Shown: positions 45,782-56,130 of the stretch, piece after piece
Position numbering within the stretch: position 1 is the first letter of the stretch
Layout of the letters: each line of letters begins with the position of its first letter
NCBI GenBank assembly: GCA_035578155.1
Contig: JAPWDM010000001.1
Coordinates: 7,528,670 to 7,592,669 of the forward strand
Direction: 5' to 3'
DNA from: Brachynemurus nebulosus
Lineage: Eukaryota; Arthropoda; Insecta; Neuroptera; Myrmeleontidae
DNA length: 64,000 nt
The notes under the pieces: generated by a model
What the model was told of the DNA's origin: nothing
The model's input: the letters and a program-made list of their open reading frames with translations, nothing else
Databases searched by the model: none
Made by a program: the position numbers and the translations under genes

Positions 45782-46090
45782 GAGAGTAGAAATGTTCCCA
45801 AGAGTTTTTTGTACCGTTCTCGTCCACTAGCGAAATTGATTTATCATTCCCTCCCCTCCCGATCCCGAGAAAAGTTGTCAAATCCTATCCGATTTATCAG
45901 TTTTAATCCCGTTTCTGACGGAATTCAATTTTTACCCAAGCCGCAAAATGTAATTCCATTATTTTTAATGCCACCCGTTCTCACTTCCGCCGATTTTCAA
46001 GAAATTAACCTATTACCATTCAAACTCGACCGATCCCAACTGAACCATTTTTTTCGCCCATTAAACATCTACCGGAAATGTGTACTCTAA
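45782..46090 (+). CDS. C-rich open frame of unknown nature
   Basis: One frame is open for 103 codons and has no ATG at its start. The plus strand is strongly C-rich and contains about 16 CpG in 310 bp, unlike its neighbours. A representative stretch is FQEINLLPFKLDRSQLNHFF. There are no recognisable motifs and no good donor at the end. It could be an exon, an untranslated promoter-proximal CpG-rich segment, or chance. Confidence 0.2.
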   Translation, partial: ESRNVPKSFLYRSRPLAKLIYHSLPSRSREKLSNPIRFISFNPVSDGIQFLPKPQNVIPLFLMPPVLTSADFQEINLLPFKLDRSQLNHFFRPLNIYRKCVL

Positions 46091-46620
46091 TGGCTAGTGT
46101 TAATTTTATTAGGGAATAATAACAACATTCAATAATCGTTTATAGGTACTCTTAAAACACAGTAACTTTATACGAAGTCTTAAAATGAGTGATTTTATTC
46201 AAGGTTTCAATTTGTTGAGATTGTAATTAAGTTTAAGTCGTCTTTAAATATTATTATTACTACTTGACATAATTTCATAATTCAAGTCGAACATGTTGGA
46301 ATCTTACTTTTTATTTATTGTTAATTAAGATGTAACATTGGGTAGGAAGTAACCAACCATAGACAACATAAAATAACAAAAGATCTAAACCCACCTCACC
46401 TAGTAGACAATTCTTTATTAACTTCGTAATTTAATAAATAAGATTTAGTTGATTAATTATAAGATGCACATACGCACCGTAGCCGACCCTGCGTGCAGTG
46501 ATTTACCGCCCAAATTATAATTAAAAATTACGTTTACACGTTTATCATAGCTAATATTATTTTTAATTTCTTAAATTCTTGCCGCTAATAGAAAGTTTTA
46601 ATTTACCTGCATACAAGCGC
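46091..46620. other. AT-rich spacer
   Basis: A short GC-richer patch lies at 46465-46505. No gene seen. Confidence 0.4.
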
Positions 46621-47018
46621 AATTGAGTCACCTATTTCCAAAAGTTGCTAAATATATATTTCTAAATTTTTTTGTTTTTGATACTACTAGATGCTGATAA
46701 GGCATGGGTACATTTTATATGCATAACAAATTTGAATAAAATCATATAAAAAAATGATAACAAAAAAGTCCAGTAATTTCAGAACAGTTTAAATTCATTA
46801 AACATTAATTTCAAATCAATCTTAATGTGAAAGTAAATATGTTTCAAAAGTTACTAAATGTATATACATTATAAGTATACACAGTTTGAAGTTATTAAAA
46901 GGAGCAATTTCAAACTTTGCTATATTTATGTGTTAGAATAATATCCTAACCTCAAAATTATTTGTGTATTATAAAACTGTAAAACGGTTGGAATCAACTC
47001 TAATGTTTTATTGTTACA

Positions 47019-47105
47019 ATGGAAGAAGCAATATCACAAAACGCAAGAAAACGTAATAGAAATCCTAAAAACTGAAAAAAATATCGTCAAAACAAAAAAA
47101 CTGAG
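47019..47105 (+). pseudogene. N-terminal exon of an unknown transposon protein, with stop
   Basis: The frame reads MEEAISQNARKRNRNPKN, a stop (TGA), then KKYRQNKKTE, and meets a GTTTGT donor-like site. A basic RKRxRNPxNWKK pattern is familiar to me from the start of uncharacterised arthropod transposon proteins; here the Trp codon would have become TGA. The family link is from memory of the pattern and is uncertain. Confidence 0.3.
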
Positions 47106-47122
47106 GTTTGTATAGAAAAATA

Positions 47123-49543
47123 TGTTTCTTTTAGGGTATCTGGGTATACCTACATATTAGCTGAAATATACGAAATTTTGATAAAAACCGTTAGCGGTTA
47201 TTGTTAGTTTCCACTGCATTAATGTCTTACTTACTTTGTTGTTAAAATTCACGGCTTTGCAATAAAATTTTTTAAATATTGTTGCTATAGGATTCAAGTA
47301 TTAAAGATGCGAATTTTAAGATATTGAGCCAGTTTCAATTGAAGATTATTGGGAAGGTAAGAAGTTCTTAAAAAACTTAGAAATTAACTTCACAACAATC
47401 TTTAAAATCTGTCGTTACCTTTTATATATAAAAAGTGATCATAAATAAGTCATATTTTGTTATTTTTTTAAAAGAAATTTTTAATTTTTGTAATAATGGA
47501 GTCGGATAAACAAAGTATAAGGAACTGTTTCCCCCCTCAAATTTTTTTTTTTGTAGCATGTTAATTACATCGAAGACTATACGAAATGAACATTTTCTAC
47601 CACTTGCAACCGCCGCTACGAAAGTTATCGGCCATTTTGTGAAAAATTGACCATTTTAGTCGTACTTTCTTAATATAGATGAGTATATCTCGGTATGTGT
47701 AGGTCTAAAAGAAATGAAAAAAATTGAGGCTATTCACTATGATATAGTCTACCAGCGGTTACAGTATGAAATTTTTATCTGCACACATAACCTTAAAAAA
47801 AAATTATAACTGGAGATACTGCTAAATTTTGGTTTTTTGGTCTTAACTTCGGATGTTTTAAGTGAAATTTGATGAAATTTTCAGTCAAAATATCTAACAC
47901 AAACCCCGAAAATTAACGTCAAATTTGAAAATTGACTGGCCAATGATTTTTGTGCATTTTATCGTATGAGGTTCTTTTTTTTCTTAAATTGTAGGTTTTT
48001 TTATGCACTTTATGATGGTGAACAAGAAAAAATTTTTAAGCTTGAAAAAAGTGAAAAATATCGATTAGAAATTCAAAATTTTCGGCAATCAACAGTATTT
48101 GAAAAATAATTTAAATCAAGTAAACCGCTATAATTTAAAAAATTTAAGTAATAATTTGTTACATACAAGGGTTACAAGCTTCTATATGAGGATTACACGA
48201 ATCGAACCCGATTAAAAACCAAGTTTGGAGAAATTAAGGTTCAATTGTTTTCAAAAATACACAACATCAAAAGTATTTTAGTAAAGAGTTCCTTGGAAGA
48301 CTCATGGGTATTAAATCACTTAGTTTGTTAGTACACTCTTAAAGAATATTGAATTTGCAGCTTGTGAGGTGATGGGAGCTTCCAGCTTATATACTTTTGA
48401 TGTTGTGTATTTTTGAAAACAATTGAACCTTAATTTCTCCAAACTTGGTTTTTAATCGGGTTCGATTCGTGTAATCCTCATATAGAAGCTTGTAACCCTT
48501 GTATGGAACAAATTATTACTTAAATTTTTTAAATTATAGCGGTTTACTTGATTTAAATTATTTTTCAAATACTGTTGATTGCCGAAAATTTTGAATTTCT
48601 AATCGATATTTTTCACTTTTTTCAAGCTTAAAAATTTTTTCTTGTTCACCATCATAAAGTGCATAAAAAAACCTACAATTTAAGAAAAAAAAGAACCTCA
48701 TACGATAAAATGCACAAAAATCATTGGCCAGTCAATTTTCAAATTTGACGTTAATTTTCGGGGTTTGTGTTAGATATTTTGACTGAAAATTTCATCAAAT
48801 TTCACTTAAAACATCCGAAGTTAAGACCAAAAAACCAAAATTTAGCAGTATCTCCAGTTATAATTTTTTTTTAAGGTTATGTGTGCAGATAAAAATTTCA
48901 TACTGTAACCGCTGGTAGACTATATCATAGTGAATAGCCTCAATTTTTTTCATTTCTTTTAGACCTACACATACCGAGATATACTCATCTATATTAAGAA
49001 AGTACGACTAAAATGGTCAATTTTTCACAAAATGGCCGATAACTTTCGTAGCGGCGGTTGCAAGTGGTAGAAAATGTTCATTTCGTATAGTCTTCGATGT
49101 AATTAACATGCTACAAAAAAAAAATTTGAGGGGGGAAACAGTTCCTTATACTTTGTTTATCCGACTCCATTATTACAAAAATTAAAAATTTCTTTTAAAA
49201 AAATAACAAAATATGACTTATTTATGATCACTTTTTATATATAAAAGGTAACGACAGATTTTAAAGATTGTTGTGAAGTTAATTTCTAAGTTTTTTAAGA
49301 ACTTCTTACCTTCCCAATAATCTTCAATTGAAACTGGCTCAATATCTTAAAATTCGCATCTTTAATACTTGAATCCTATAGCAACAATATTTAAAAAATT
49401 TTATTCCAAAGCCGTGAATTTTAACAACAAAGTAAGTAAGACATTAATGCAGTGGAAACTAACAATAACCGCTAACGGTTTTTATCAAAATTTCGTATAT
49501 TTCAGCTAATATGTAGGTATACCCAGATACCCTAAAAGAAACA
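47123..49543. repeat. Giant near-perfect palindrome (arms 1154 and 1153 bp)
   Basis: The left arm 47123-48276 and right arm 48391-49543 are inverted copies, separated by a 114-bp loop (48277-48390). I found only about three differences by eye: a C/G change near 47262, an A/C change near 48160, and one base in a T/A run near 47560. An 89-bp piece of the right arm (49061-49149) is repeated directly right after the palindrome (49542-49630). No protein is encoded. Confidence 0.95.
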
Positions 49544-49958
49544 AGTGGTAGAAAATGTTCATTTCGTATAGTCTTCGATGTAATTAACATGCTACAAAAA
49601 AAAAATTTGAGGGGGGAAACAGTTCCTTATTCACTAAAATTTGGTAGTTGTCCGACTCCATTATAATAATAAAAATTGTCATTCAATAAAAATATTGTTA
49701 TTTTTATTTCAAAACCTACTAAATTTCAATTAATTTTCAAAACTTGCTAACTACAAGTCATTTTTATCAGGAACTCTATATAAATTTGTTATTTATTTTT
49801 CACAATTTGCTAATCGATATATAAGCCGTTTATCTTCACAAATTTCTAAAAAACTTTCCCCATTTAGACTTATTGACTGAAATACAATTTTTTGCATTTA
49901 CTCAAAATTTTATCTGTCTGAATGTATTTAGCAACTTTTGGAAATAGGCGACTCAATT

Positions 49959-50179
49959 CTTTTTCTATAAGTTCTGGAGAAACATCTCGGAACCCTTATA
50001 ATTACATCAAATATATTTTTAAGTTTTTTTTTTACTGTACCAATATACTTTTCAGCGCTACCACCATTGCTATTGACTCATAAAAAGAAAATATTTCTTA
50101 TATTGGACATCCAGTTCCGCCCACAAAAAGTTACTAGTAAAGAAACTTGATTCAAGGTCCCGAGAACTCAAAAATAATA
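49959..50179. other. AT-rich spacer
   Basis: Nothing recognised. Confidence 0.4.
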
Positions 50180-50326
50180 ATGTGTCTGCACGATAACTCT
50201 CGAACGAAACGTCCTATACAGGGTAACTTAGCACATACTGCAAAAGAATATCATGAAACTTACACGGTCGAATACAAAACCGACCTACTCCCGACTGAAA
50301 ACCGTATCGTTAAGAGAGGCTCTTAA
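50180..50326 (+). CDS. Short coding-like frame after a repeat head (weak)
   Basis: The head of the dispersed repeat (50183-50217, CTGCACGATAACTCTCGA) runs into a 49-codon frame with LAHTAKEYHETYTVEYKTD and LLPTENRIVKRGS before the stop. Third positions are more G/C-rich than the neighbours. No family recognised; it is possibly part of the repeat. Confidence 0.15.
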   Translation: MCLHDNSRTKRPIQGNLAHTAKEYHETYTVEYKTDLLPTENRIVKRGS

Positions 50327-51210
50327 ATAAATTTTTCAAATACTCATCAAACACATCTTCACATTTACATTCTCAAAAAGATTTCTATAACTCATAAAGA
50401 AATCATTTCTCTGAATCCGAGTCAAAAAACTCTTACATAATATCGAGAGTGTAAAAATGCTGATAGTCATAGTCACAGTGTTAATTACACCCTTCAAGTA
50501 TAAATAATATTGTAACGCTTCTGGGCGTATTACACAAAGTGTAATTCAACGGCCTACAACAAATGCAAATAACGATACTTGTCACATACTGTATGTATGT
50601 ATATGCAACGTCAAAAGGATTTATTTTTAATGTGTTAATAATAGATAATTATATTGTATTGCAGTTATACAAAATGAAGTAATCAATGAATTTATCGTAC
50701 GGGAAGCAGTGTAAACAAATTTGTTCACATAAATTTTAATTTAATATTTTATCTAACTTTAAGATCACATAATGTACTTACATCTCCAAACGCCATTACA
50801 TTATAATTTGTACATTCTTATTATTATGTTATTAGTCTGCTTATCGGACATCTTTCGGAATAAACAGGACCGTGTTTGGTATATGCAGGTATATTGCACT
50901 TGATGTGATTAACGTAAATAAAAGATAAATATATATTATGACAAGACATGCATATACAACGCATACAGACATATGTGTACAAAAATATTATTTCTACATA
51001 TTTTATGTAAACAAATTTTTTAATTGTTTCTACTTGTCACTTCACAACTGAAAAATTCGACTATATTTTGTATGGGTATATGTACATGCTTTTGTTCATA
51101 TTATGTCCTTTTAAATTAAATAAAGCCATCTTTTTTATTGCTTTCAATTTTAAGTGGTATAATTCGTTTTTCAATACCTAATAATAAAAATTTTAGTAAA
51201 TATCTATGTA
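50327..51210. other. AT-rich sequence, no gene seen
   Basis: Nothing recognised. Confidence 0.4.
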
Positions 51211-51328
51211 CAGCTGAACCCTTTTATATGCGGTCTTTTTTGTGCGATTTTTTGTGCCATTTAAAAAAATAAGAAATCTAAAAACCTGACCTTTTTTGTG
51301 CGATTTTTTTATGCCATTTGTGCGATTT

Positions 51329-51410
51329 AAAAAAAATTCGTCAAGTGCGTGTTTGACACGCACTAAGTAATGTCCCTCACCGTCAGTGGTCATAACTAAA
51401 ACTTCTTAAA
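51329..51410 (-). repeat. Hairpin plus oligo-T unit, copy b
   Basis: Inverted relative to copy a and very close to it: TTAAGAAGTTTTAGTTATGA, ACCACTGACGGTGAGGG, stem AGTGCGTGT/ACACGCACT, TGACGAATTTTTTTT. Confidence 0.65.
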
Positions 51411-51563
51411 ATATAACAGTCCGGACACATACGTTCACGATGTGACACATACGAACACGATCGTTCTGAAATCTAAAAATGGGTTATACTTTAGGAATAA
51501 AATTTATTTATTAGGAAAAATATTTTATCCACCTTCACATCCCGTTATAAAAAATTCCTAGAA

Positions 51564-51627
51564 ACAACTGATTGTACGGAACACTGTTAGCGCAAGTACA
51601 ACTTGCACTTGACGACTTGTTTTTATT
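51564..51627 (+). repeat. Hairpin unit, copy d (stem changed)
   Basis: CAACTGATTGTACGGAACACT keeps the upstream context of copy a, but the stem is now GCGCAAGT/ACTTGCAC followed by TTGACGACTTGTTTTT. The stem position is kept while both arms have changed. Confidence 0.5.
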
Positions 51628-51636
51628 AAAGTTAAC

Positions 51637-52590
51637 CCTAGAACGACAAACTGGGGTAGAAATCTACCCCAGGTAAACTTTAAACTACGTTTTTAAATTA
51701 GTCAGTAACATTATCGACTGAACACCTATACCATAATTTAGTTCAAGGTTCTAACAGTAGAGTGAGGTCGGGAAACCCTGCGGTTTCTTGTCTACTGCGA
51801 CGAAGGGAAAACGTGAAGCTAATATGGGGTTGATATGTACGCCAGTTTGTAGTTTACGTCAGTGTTTTGTTTAGGTAAGTTATTTTTATTTTTCTTGCTA
51901 AAATAATTTGGATTCACTTATAATGACCTTATTTTGCAACAAAACATTAGATATAGCCAGCCCGATGCTGCTTGTGTCCTCAAGGAAGACCGCAAAACGC
52001 GAATATATTGCACGAAGTGCAAGCGACCGACCTGCGAGAATCATGGAAATATATATTGCAGCGATTGTAGTGCCTTTGAATAAGTTAAATTCTCCTTTTT
52101 TTTACATTTTGTATGAAAAAAAATGAAATATATTCTTAAAAACTAAAATTTCATGCATTTTTGTTTGATTTTTCCACATATCAAATTCCCAATTTTTTTA
52201 ATTTTCAAAATCCAAAATAAATCGACTTTTTTGGCAAAACATCATGATGTCATTTGTATGCTTGAAGTCCCTTGTGTCCTCTTTAAAATACCGTCTGAAA
52301 TTTGAAAATCGGTTCATTAGAAAAATAGTTATCAATTTTTGTTTATTAAATGACAATTTGAGCGTTTTTGAACACTTTTAGCTATTTAAATAGATTTTTC
52401 ACCGACTAAGCTTTGATTAAATTGAATTTACTCTTCACCATTCTCTTCAGCATGAAAAAACGAACAAATTCGCGTTCTTATAAGTGAAATTGCTGCTGTC
52501 AGATCGATTTTACGACCAAAAATCCCGTGAATAAATATATACCCCAGTTTGTAGTTTAAGAGTAGAAAAAATAAGTTTGTCGTTCTAGGG
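51637..52590 (+). mobile_element. piggyBac derivative
   Basis: The ends CCCTAGAACGACAAACT and the inverted AAGTTTGTCGTTCTAGGG are flanked by TTAA (51633-51636 and 52591-52594). A palindrome CTGGGGTAGAAATCTACCCCAG-type word (22 bp, 51650-51671) and further CCAGTTTGTAGTTTA copies lie subterminally. It keeps only the transposase C-terminus (51907-52083), so it is an internal deletion derivative inserted in the Tigger-like element. Confidence 0.9.
51907..52083 (+). pseudogene. piggyBac transposase C-terminal cysteine-rich finger
   Basis: The frame ends with RYSQPDAACVLKEDRKTR, then IYCTKCKRPTCENHG, then NIYCSDCSAFE and a stop. The C..C.....C..H....C..C spacing with RK.R.YC is the zinc-binding tail of piggyBac-type transposases that helps bind the transposon ends. 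The DDD catalytic domain is absent. A consensus donor-like AGGTAAGT occurs about 30 nt upstream of the frame, so the original reading may have crossed an intron. It is not functional alone. Confidence 0.8.
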
Positions 52591-53306
52591 TTAATTATGT
52601 ATATAATAAAAATTAGAAATAAATAAAGGTTTAAAAAATATTAACTACGATTTTTTTTATTAGAAACACAAAATTACAAAGACAACGTATTTATTATATC
52701 ACAAAAGTTATTTCTAATGAGTTTATCGTAACTGGAAGATTTTCTTGATGTAGATTTTATGGTTCCAAGGTAGATAAATGAAACACAGGGAATATTTAAA
52801 AAAAAAAATATAATATTCTCTTGTAGGTTAAACACGAAAGCACATGTATTTTATTAATTTTGTTTTCTTTTGGTTTAAGTAATGATAATATTTTATTTAT
52901 AGGTTTTCCTTTTGTTTTTATAATTTCAAATATATTGGTTGATTATTTTTTATATTATTTTATTTTTAAATATTTTTTTTAATATAAATTTTTTGTTAAT
53001 TTTCCAAAACAGTTTCTAACTTAACTCATTATCAATCCGCCATTTCAAACTTCCTTTTTCTGTTCGTCATTACTATTCACTGCTTACTCGGGGTTTGCGT
53101 CCCCAATACCAGTTATGTACTTTGAACAATACCAGTTACTTTGAAATACTTATATACATCGCTAGATAGCAGTACTGTTACAAGTCTTAATCGTTTAATC
53201 GAACTATAGAGTTCACAGGTACATTAAATACATACAATACACAAGCAATACCTCTTGCGTTTATTCAATATGGATGTAAAACTCAATAATTATTCATTCT
53301 ACACAG

Positions 53307-53355
53307 TCCAATCTTATTATGTACCGAACTTGCACGAAGTTGTTCGGTACATAAA
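53307..53355 (-). repeat. Dispersed hairpin repeat, inverted copy
   Basis: TATGTACCGAAC and GTTCGGTACATA surround TTGCACGAAGTT. Together with the flank CCAATCTTAT this is the inverse of 22436-22490. Confidence 0.6.
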
Positions 53356-53562
53356 AAGACCATTAAAGTGTCAAATTTGAATAAAAAGCAAAAAAAATAA
53401 GAAACCTAAACATACGGTGGATCGGGACAGAATAAAAAAACCTTTTTTTCACAATCTGGAAGAAACTACTTTTTATATCTATTTATGAAGTTTTTGAATA
53501 TTTTTCTTGTACATTTTTTTTATGCGATCCCTATCTACCGCATATGAAAAGGTTCAGCTGTA

Positions 53563-54527
53563 TACGTATTATACTGGATAATCTAAATTTTCAACAAATT
53601 TTATATGATTAAAAAAAAATATCCATTTTATAAATTTTCTTATTTTTTTGAAAGAAAAACATCGTTAGCGTATTCTAAATGAAAAAAAAATTAAATTTTT
53701 TACCAGTTATGTTCATTCAAGTATGTACAATTTCATATAATTTAGTTGTAAAATTTTACTGCAGCAAGTACGATCCTGACTTGTCCGAAACTATCCTCTT
53801 CCTAAATTTATTACATAGTACATAAATATCGGTATATATATAATAATACATGTAATATTAAAAAACATTTTTAGATATTATCTATTTAAACATTCTTATA
53901 GCATTTAAATAATTTAATAAGTAATTATTAAATTTCAAGCTATTTGGATAATGCCTACAAACAATTCCTTTTTTAAAATGAAATTGGTATGTAATGTATT
54001 TTTGTTAGATGTGAAAGAAAGATGCGTGTTGCATTATCGGATATATTAATTGATCTCTCTCCTTTCTTTTCTTTCGTTAATGACTAAATTTATCACGTTA
54101 GGTTAGTTTTTTTTTTTTAAATTGAAATTATCTTCAGTGATTTGAAGTTTTAAATTTAATCACCTTTTCTGTTCGTTTCGAACAATCAATATAAATAATT
54201 AATTTTTAGTTTTGTTTAGAGACATTATGATGGATTTTAGTAATTAAAAAAGTCATTTGGAATTTACCCTTTTAAAATCTTACTTTATTAATGCCTACCT
54301 ATTATAAATTAAATGTATTATATTTAATTATATAATAAATATGTATAAGGTAAGAGAGTTTTTCTGAAGAACTGTTTCAACAAATGCGAGCACCAGTGCG
54401 GTAGATCTGATTGGTCATAAAACTATAAAATAATTAAACTGTAATACTTGACTTACAATCAGATGAGTTGTTATTACTGGGCAATAAAAATCGCATAAAA
54501 ATTACGTATTTTTTCCTTGATATCAAG
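53563..54527. other. AT-rich sequence, no gene seen
   Basis: Nothing recognised. Confidence 0.4.
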
Positions 54528-54603
54528 TATTAAGAACTGGACATATACCATGGAACACTGGAAGGAATACAACTATCTCTTTTCTGCAATCACTTATGGG
54601 CAA
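54528..54603 (+). CDS. Candidate internal exon, protein unknown
   Basis: The frame reads IKNWTYTMEHWKEYNYLF and then SAITYGQ, up to a good 5' splice site (CAA|GTATGTG). Upstream is a pyrimidine run (TTTTTTCCTTGATATCAAG) whose AAG is a poor acceptor; the frame stays open another 30 nt upstream. The aromatic-rich residues and balanced codons are coding-like. It starts with 1 spare base and ends in phase 0. I do not recognise the family. Confidence 0.32.
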
Positions 54604-55339
54604 GTATGTGCATTTTACAGAACTATGTTGTCATTCACTTACTAGCTACCAATGGGTGTGTTTCAATTATTGTCATATTGTTGCCGTTGTGTGGACACGG
54701 TATGTACCACATACATATTATGTATTTTTTTAGTATATGCGTATGCAAGACACGCATACACACAACCATCTGTCGCACTACCACAGACAACTCCGCGTGC
54801 ACATATATAACATAGTGGTGGGGTATTTTTTATCCTTTAGCGTTACACTGGTTTCAGTAGTATAGAGATACTACCGTTCGTTCTGTATTCTGTGACATAT
54901 ACCAACACGAACGTCCAGATAAACTACCCGTATGATTATAAAACGTGGCAAATTGATCAAAGCATGTATCTTTTTTGTACAAAACCAATGTCAAAATGCT
55001 GTGAAGAAAGTACACCACTTATATACATGATTTTCCCACGGTATTTTGTGTAATACCATGGGCTGTAATGGGTTAAGACGATAATACTATTTATCTCTTT
55101 CGGTTAAGAGTTTTCTTTCGAAAACTCCAGTTCTCAATAAAATTTCCCTATTGGGCTAGAATTAGCCGAATAAAACAACGAGGCCCATCTTATTTTTAAC
55201 TTCCCACTGGAACTTATTCTAATGGGTCCGATTGTGCGAATCGCTAATTTAAATATATCTCCATGTTCGAGGTCACTAGATTTCGAATCGATCGTTTTTA
55301 GCGTGATGTCTGTGTGTGCGTTCTTTCGTCTCGCATATC
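54604..55339. other. Mixed sequence, no gene called
   Basis: The minus-strand frame 55134-55349 lies at the margin of the following tandem repeat and has no motif. The remainder is AT-rich. Confidence 0.4.
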
Positions 55340-56130
55340 TCGAGAACAAATGATGATATCGACTCCGGACTTCATTAGATGCGTAATTAAAAAATGAAGA
55401 CCGGATAAAGTTCTGAGCAAATTTTGATTAGTGGTTTATTTTTTATAATGAAAAAACGAAATTAAAAACTTTTTGTGAAATATTTTCCGTCTCTCATATC
55501 TCGAGAATAAAAATGATGATATCATTTGTTTGCTGAGAGGTGGAGTCCCCCACGAGATACAGGTGGTGAAGCCCGCCAGTGGGCTGCAGGGGGCAAAGCC
55601 CCTGTTGAGGGTTCGAGGGGCGGAGCCCCCTGAAATGAAAAAAAAATATTTTGTACAGTAGTTTCTGGTCTTTAAGGGCACCCAATGAGAAGTTGTCAGT
55701 GTGGGTAGACCTGTCTCCCCCAATTTTTTTGTGTATTTTTTGAGAGATATTTCAAGTAAACAAATTTTTTACAAATTTACATATACAAGATTTCAAACTA
55801 TGAATAAAAATTGAAATATAATTTTTCGTTTCGAGAATAAATGATGATATCATTTGTTTGATGAGAGGTGGAGTCCCCCACGAGATGTAGGGAGCGAAGC
55901 CCGCCAGTGAGGTCAGGGGTTCGGGGGGAGGAGCCACCTGAAATAAAAAAAAAAATTATTTTGTACACTATTTTCCAATCTTTAGGGGCACCCAATGGGA
56001 AGTTGACGGTGTGGGTAAACCTATCCCCCCAAATTTTTTGTGTAATTTTGGAGCGATATTGCAAATGAACAATTTTTTACATATATACGAGATTTGCAAC
56101 TATAAATAAAAAATTATGAATATGTAAATT
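55340..56130. repeat. Tandem repeat, 330-bp unit, with GC-rich palindromic block
   Basis: Two full units start TCGAGAATAA at 55501 and 55831, with a partial one at 55340. Each has GATGATATCATTTGTTTG, GAGAGGTGGAGTCCCCCAC, a GC-rich block with short dyads (GGGGCGGAGCCCC, GGGCAAAGCCC) and GGGCACCCAATG.GAAGTTG. The frames on both strands come from this repeat and carry no domain. Confidence 0.9.

Larger units (their letters stand above)
46621..49958. mobile_element. Large TIR element enclosing a giant palindrome
   Basis: The outer 34-bp inverted repeat (AATTGAGTCACCTATTTCC, then AAAAGTTGCTAAATA) lies at 46621-46654 and 49925-49958, with one mismatch. The word CAAAAGTTGCTAAAT recurs in variant form near 46846, 49717, 49740 and 49800, resembling subterminal binding repeats. 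A broken exon lies at 47019. The centre is the 2.4-kb palindrome 47123-49543. The target duplication is unclear. Confidence 0.6.
51211..53560. mobile_element. Second Tigger-like element hosting insertions
   Basis: The ends CAGCTGAACCCTTTTATATG and the inverted CATATGAAAAGGTTCAGCTG are flanked by TA (51209-51210 and 53561-53562). Subterminal TTTTGTGCGATTTTTT words repeat near the left end. It encloses hairpin units (51329-51410 and 51564-51627), a piggyBac derivative (51637-52590) and the inverted hairpin repeat at 53307. No transposase of its own is seen. Confidence 0.82.

Noticed and set aside
45809..46090. Confident protein gene
   Set aside because: It is open and compositionally odd, but has no ATG start, no motif and no splice support, so it is listed only as a weak candidate.
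55436..56068. Overlapping open frames on both strands in the 330-bp repeat
   Set aside because: They recur with the repeat unit, overlap on both strands and show no domain.
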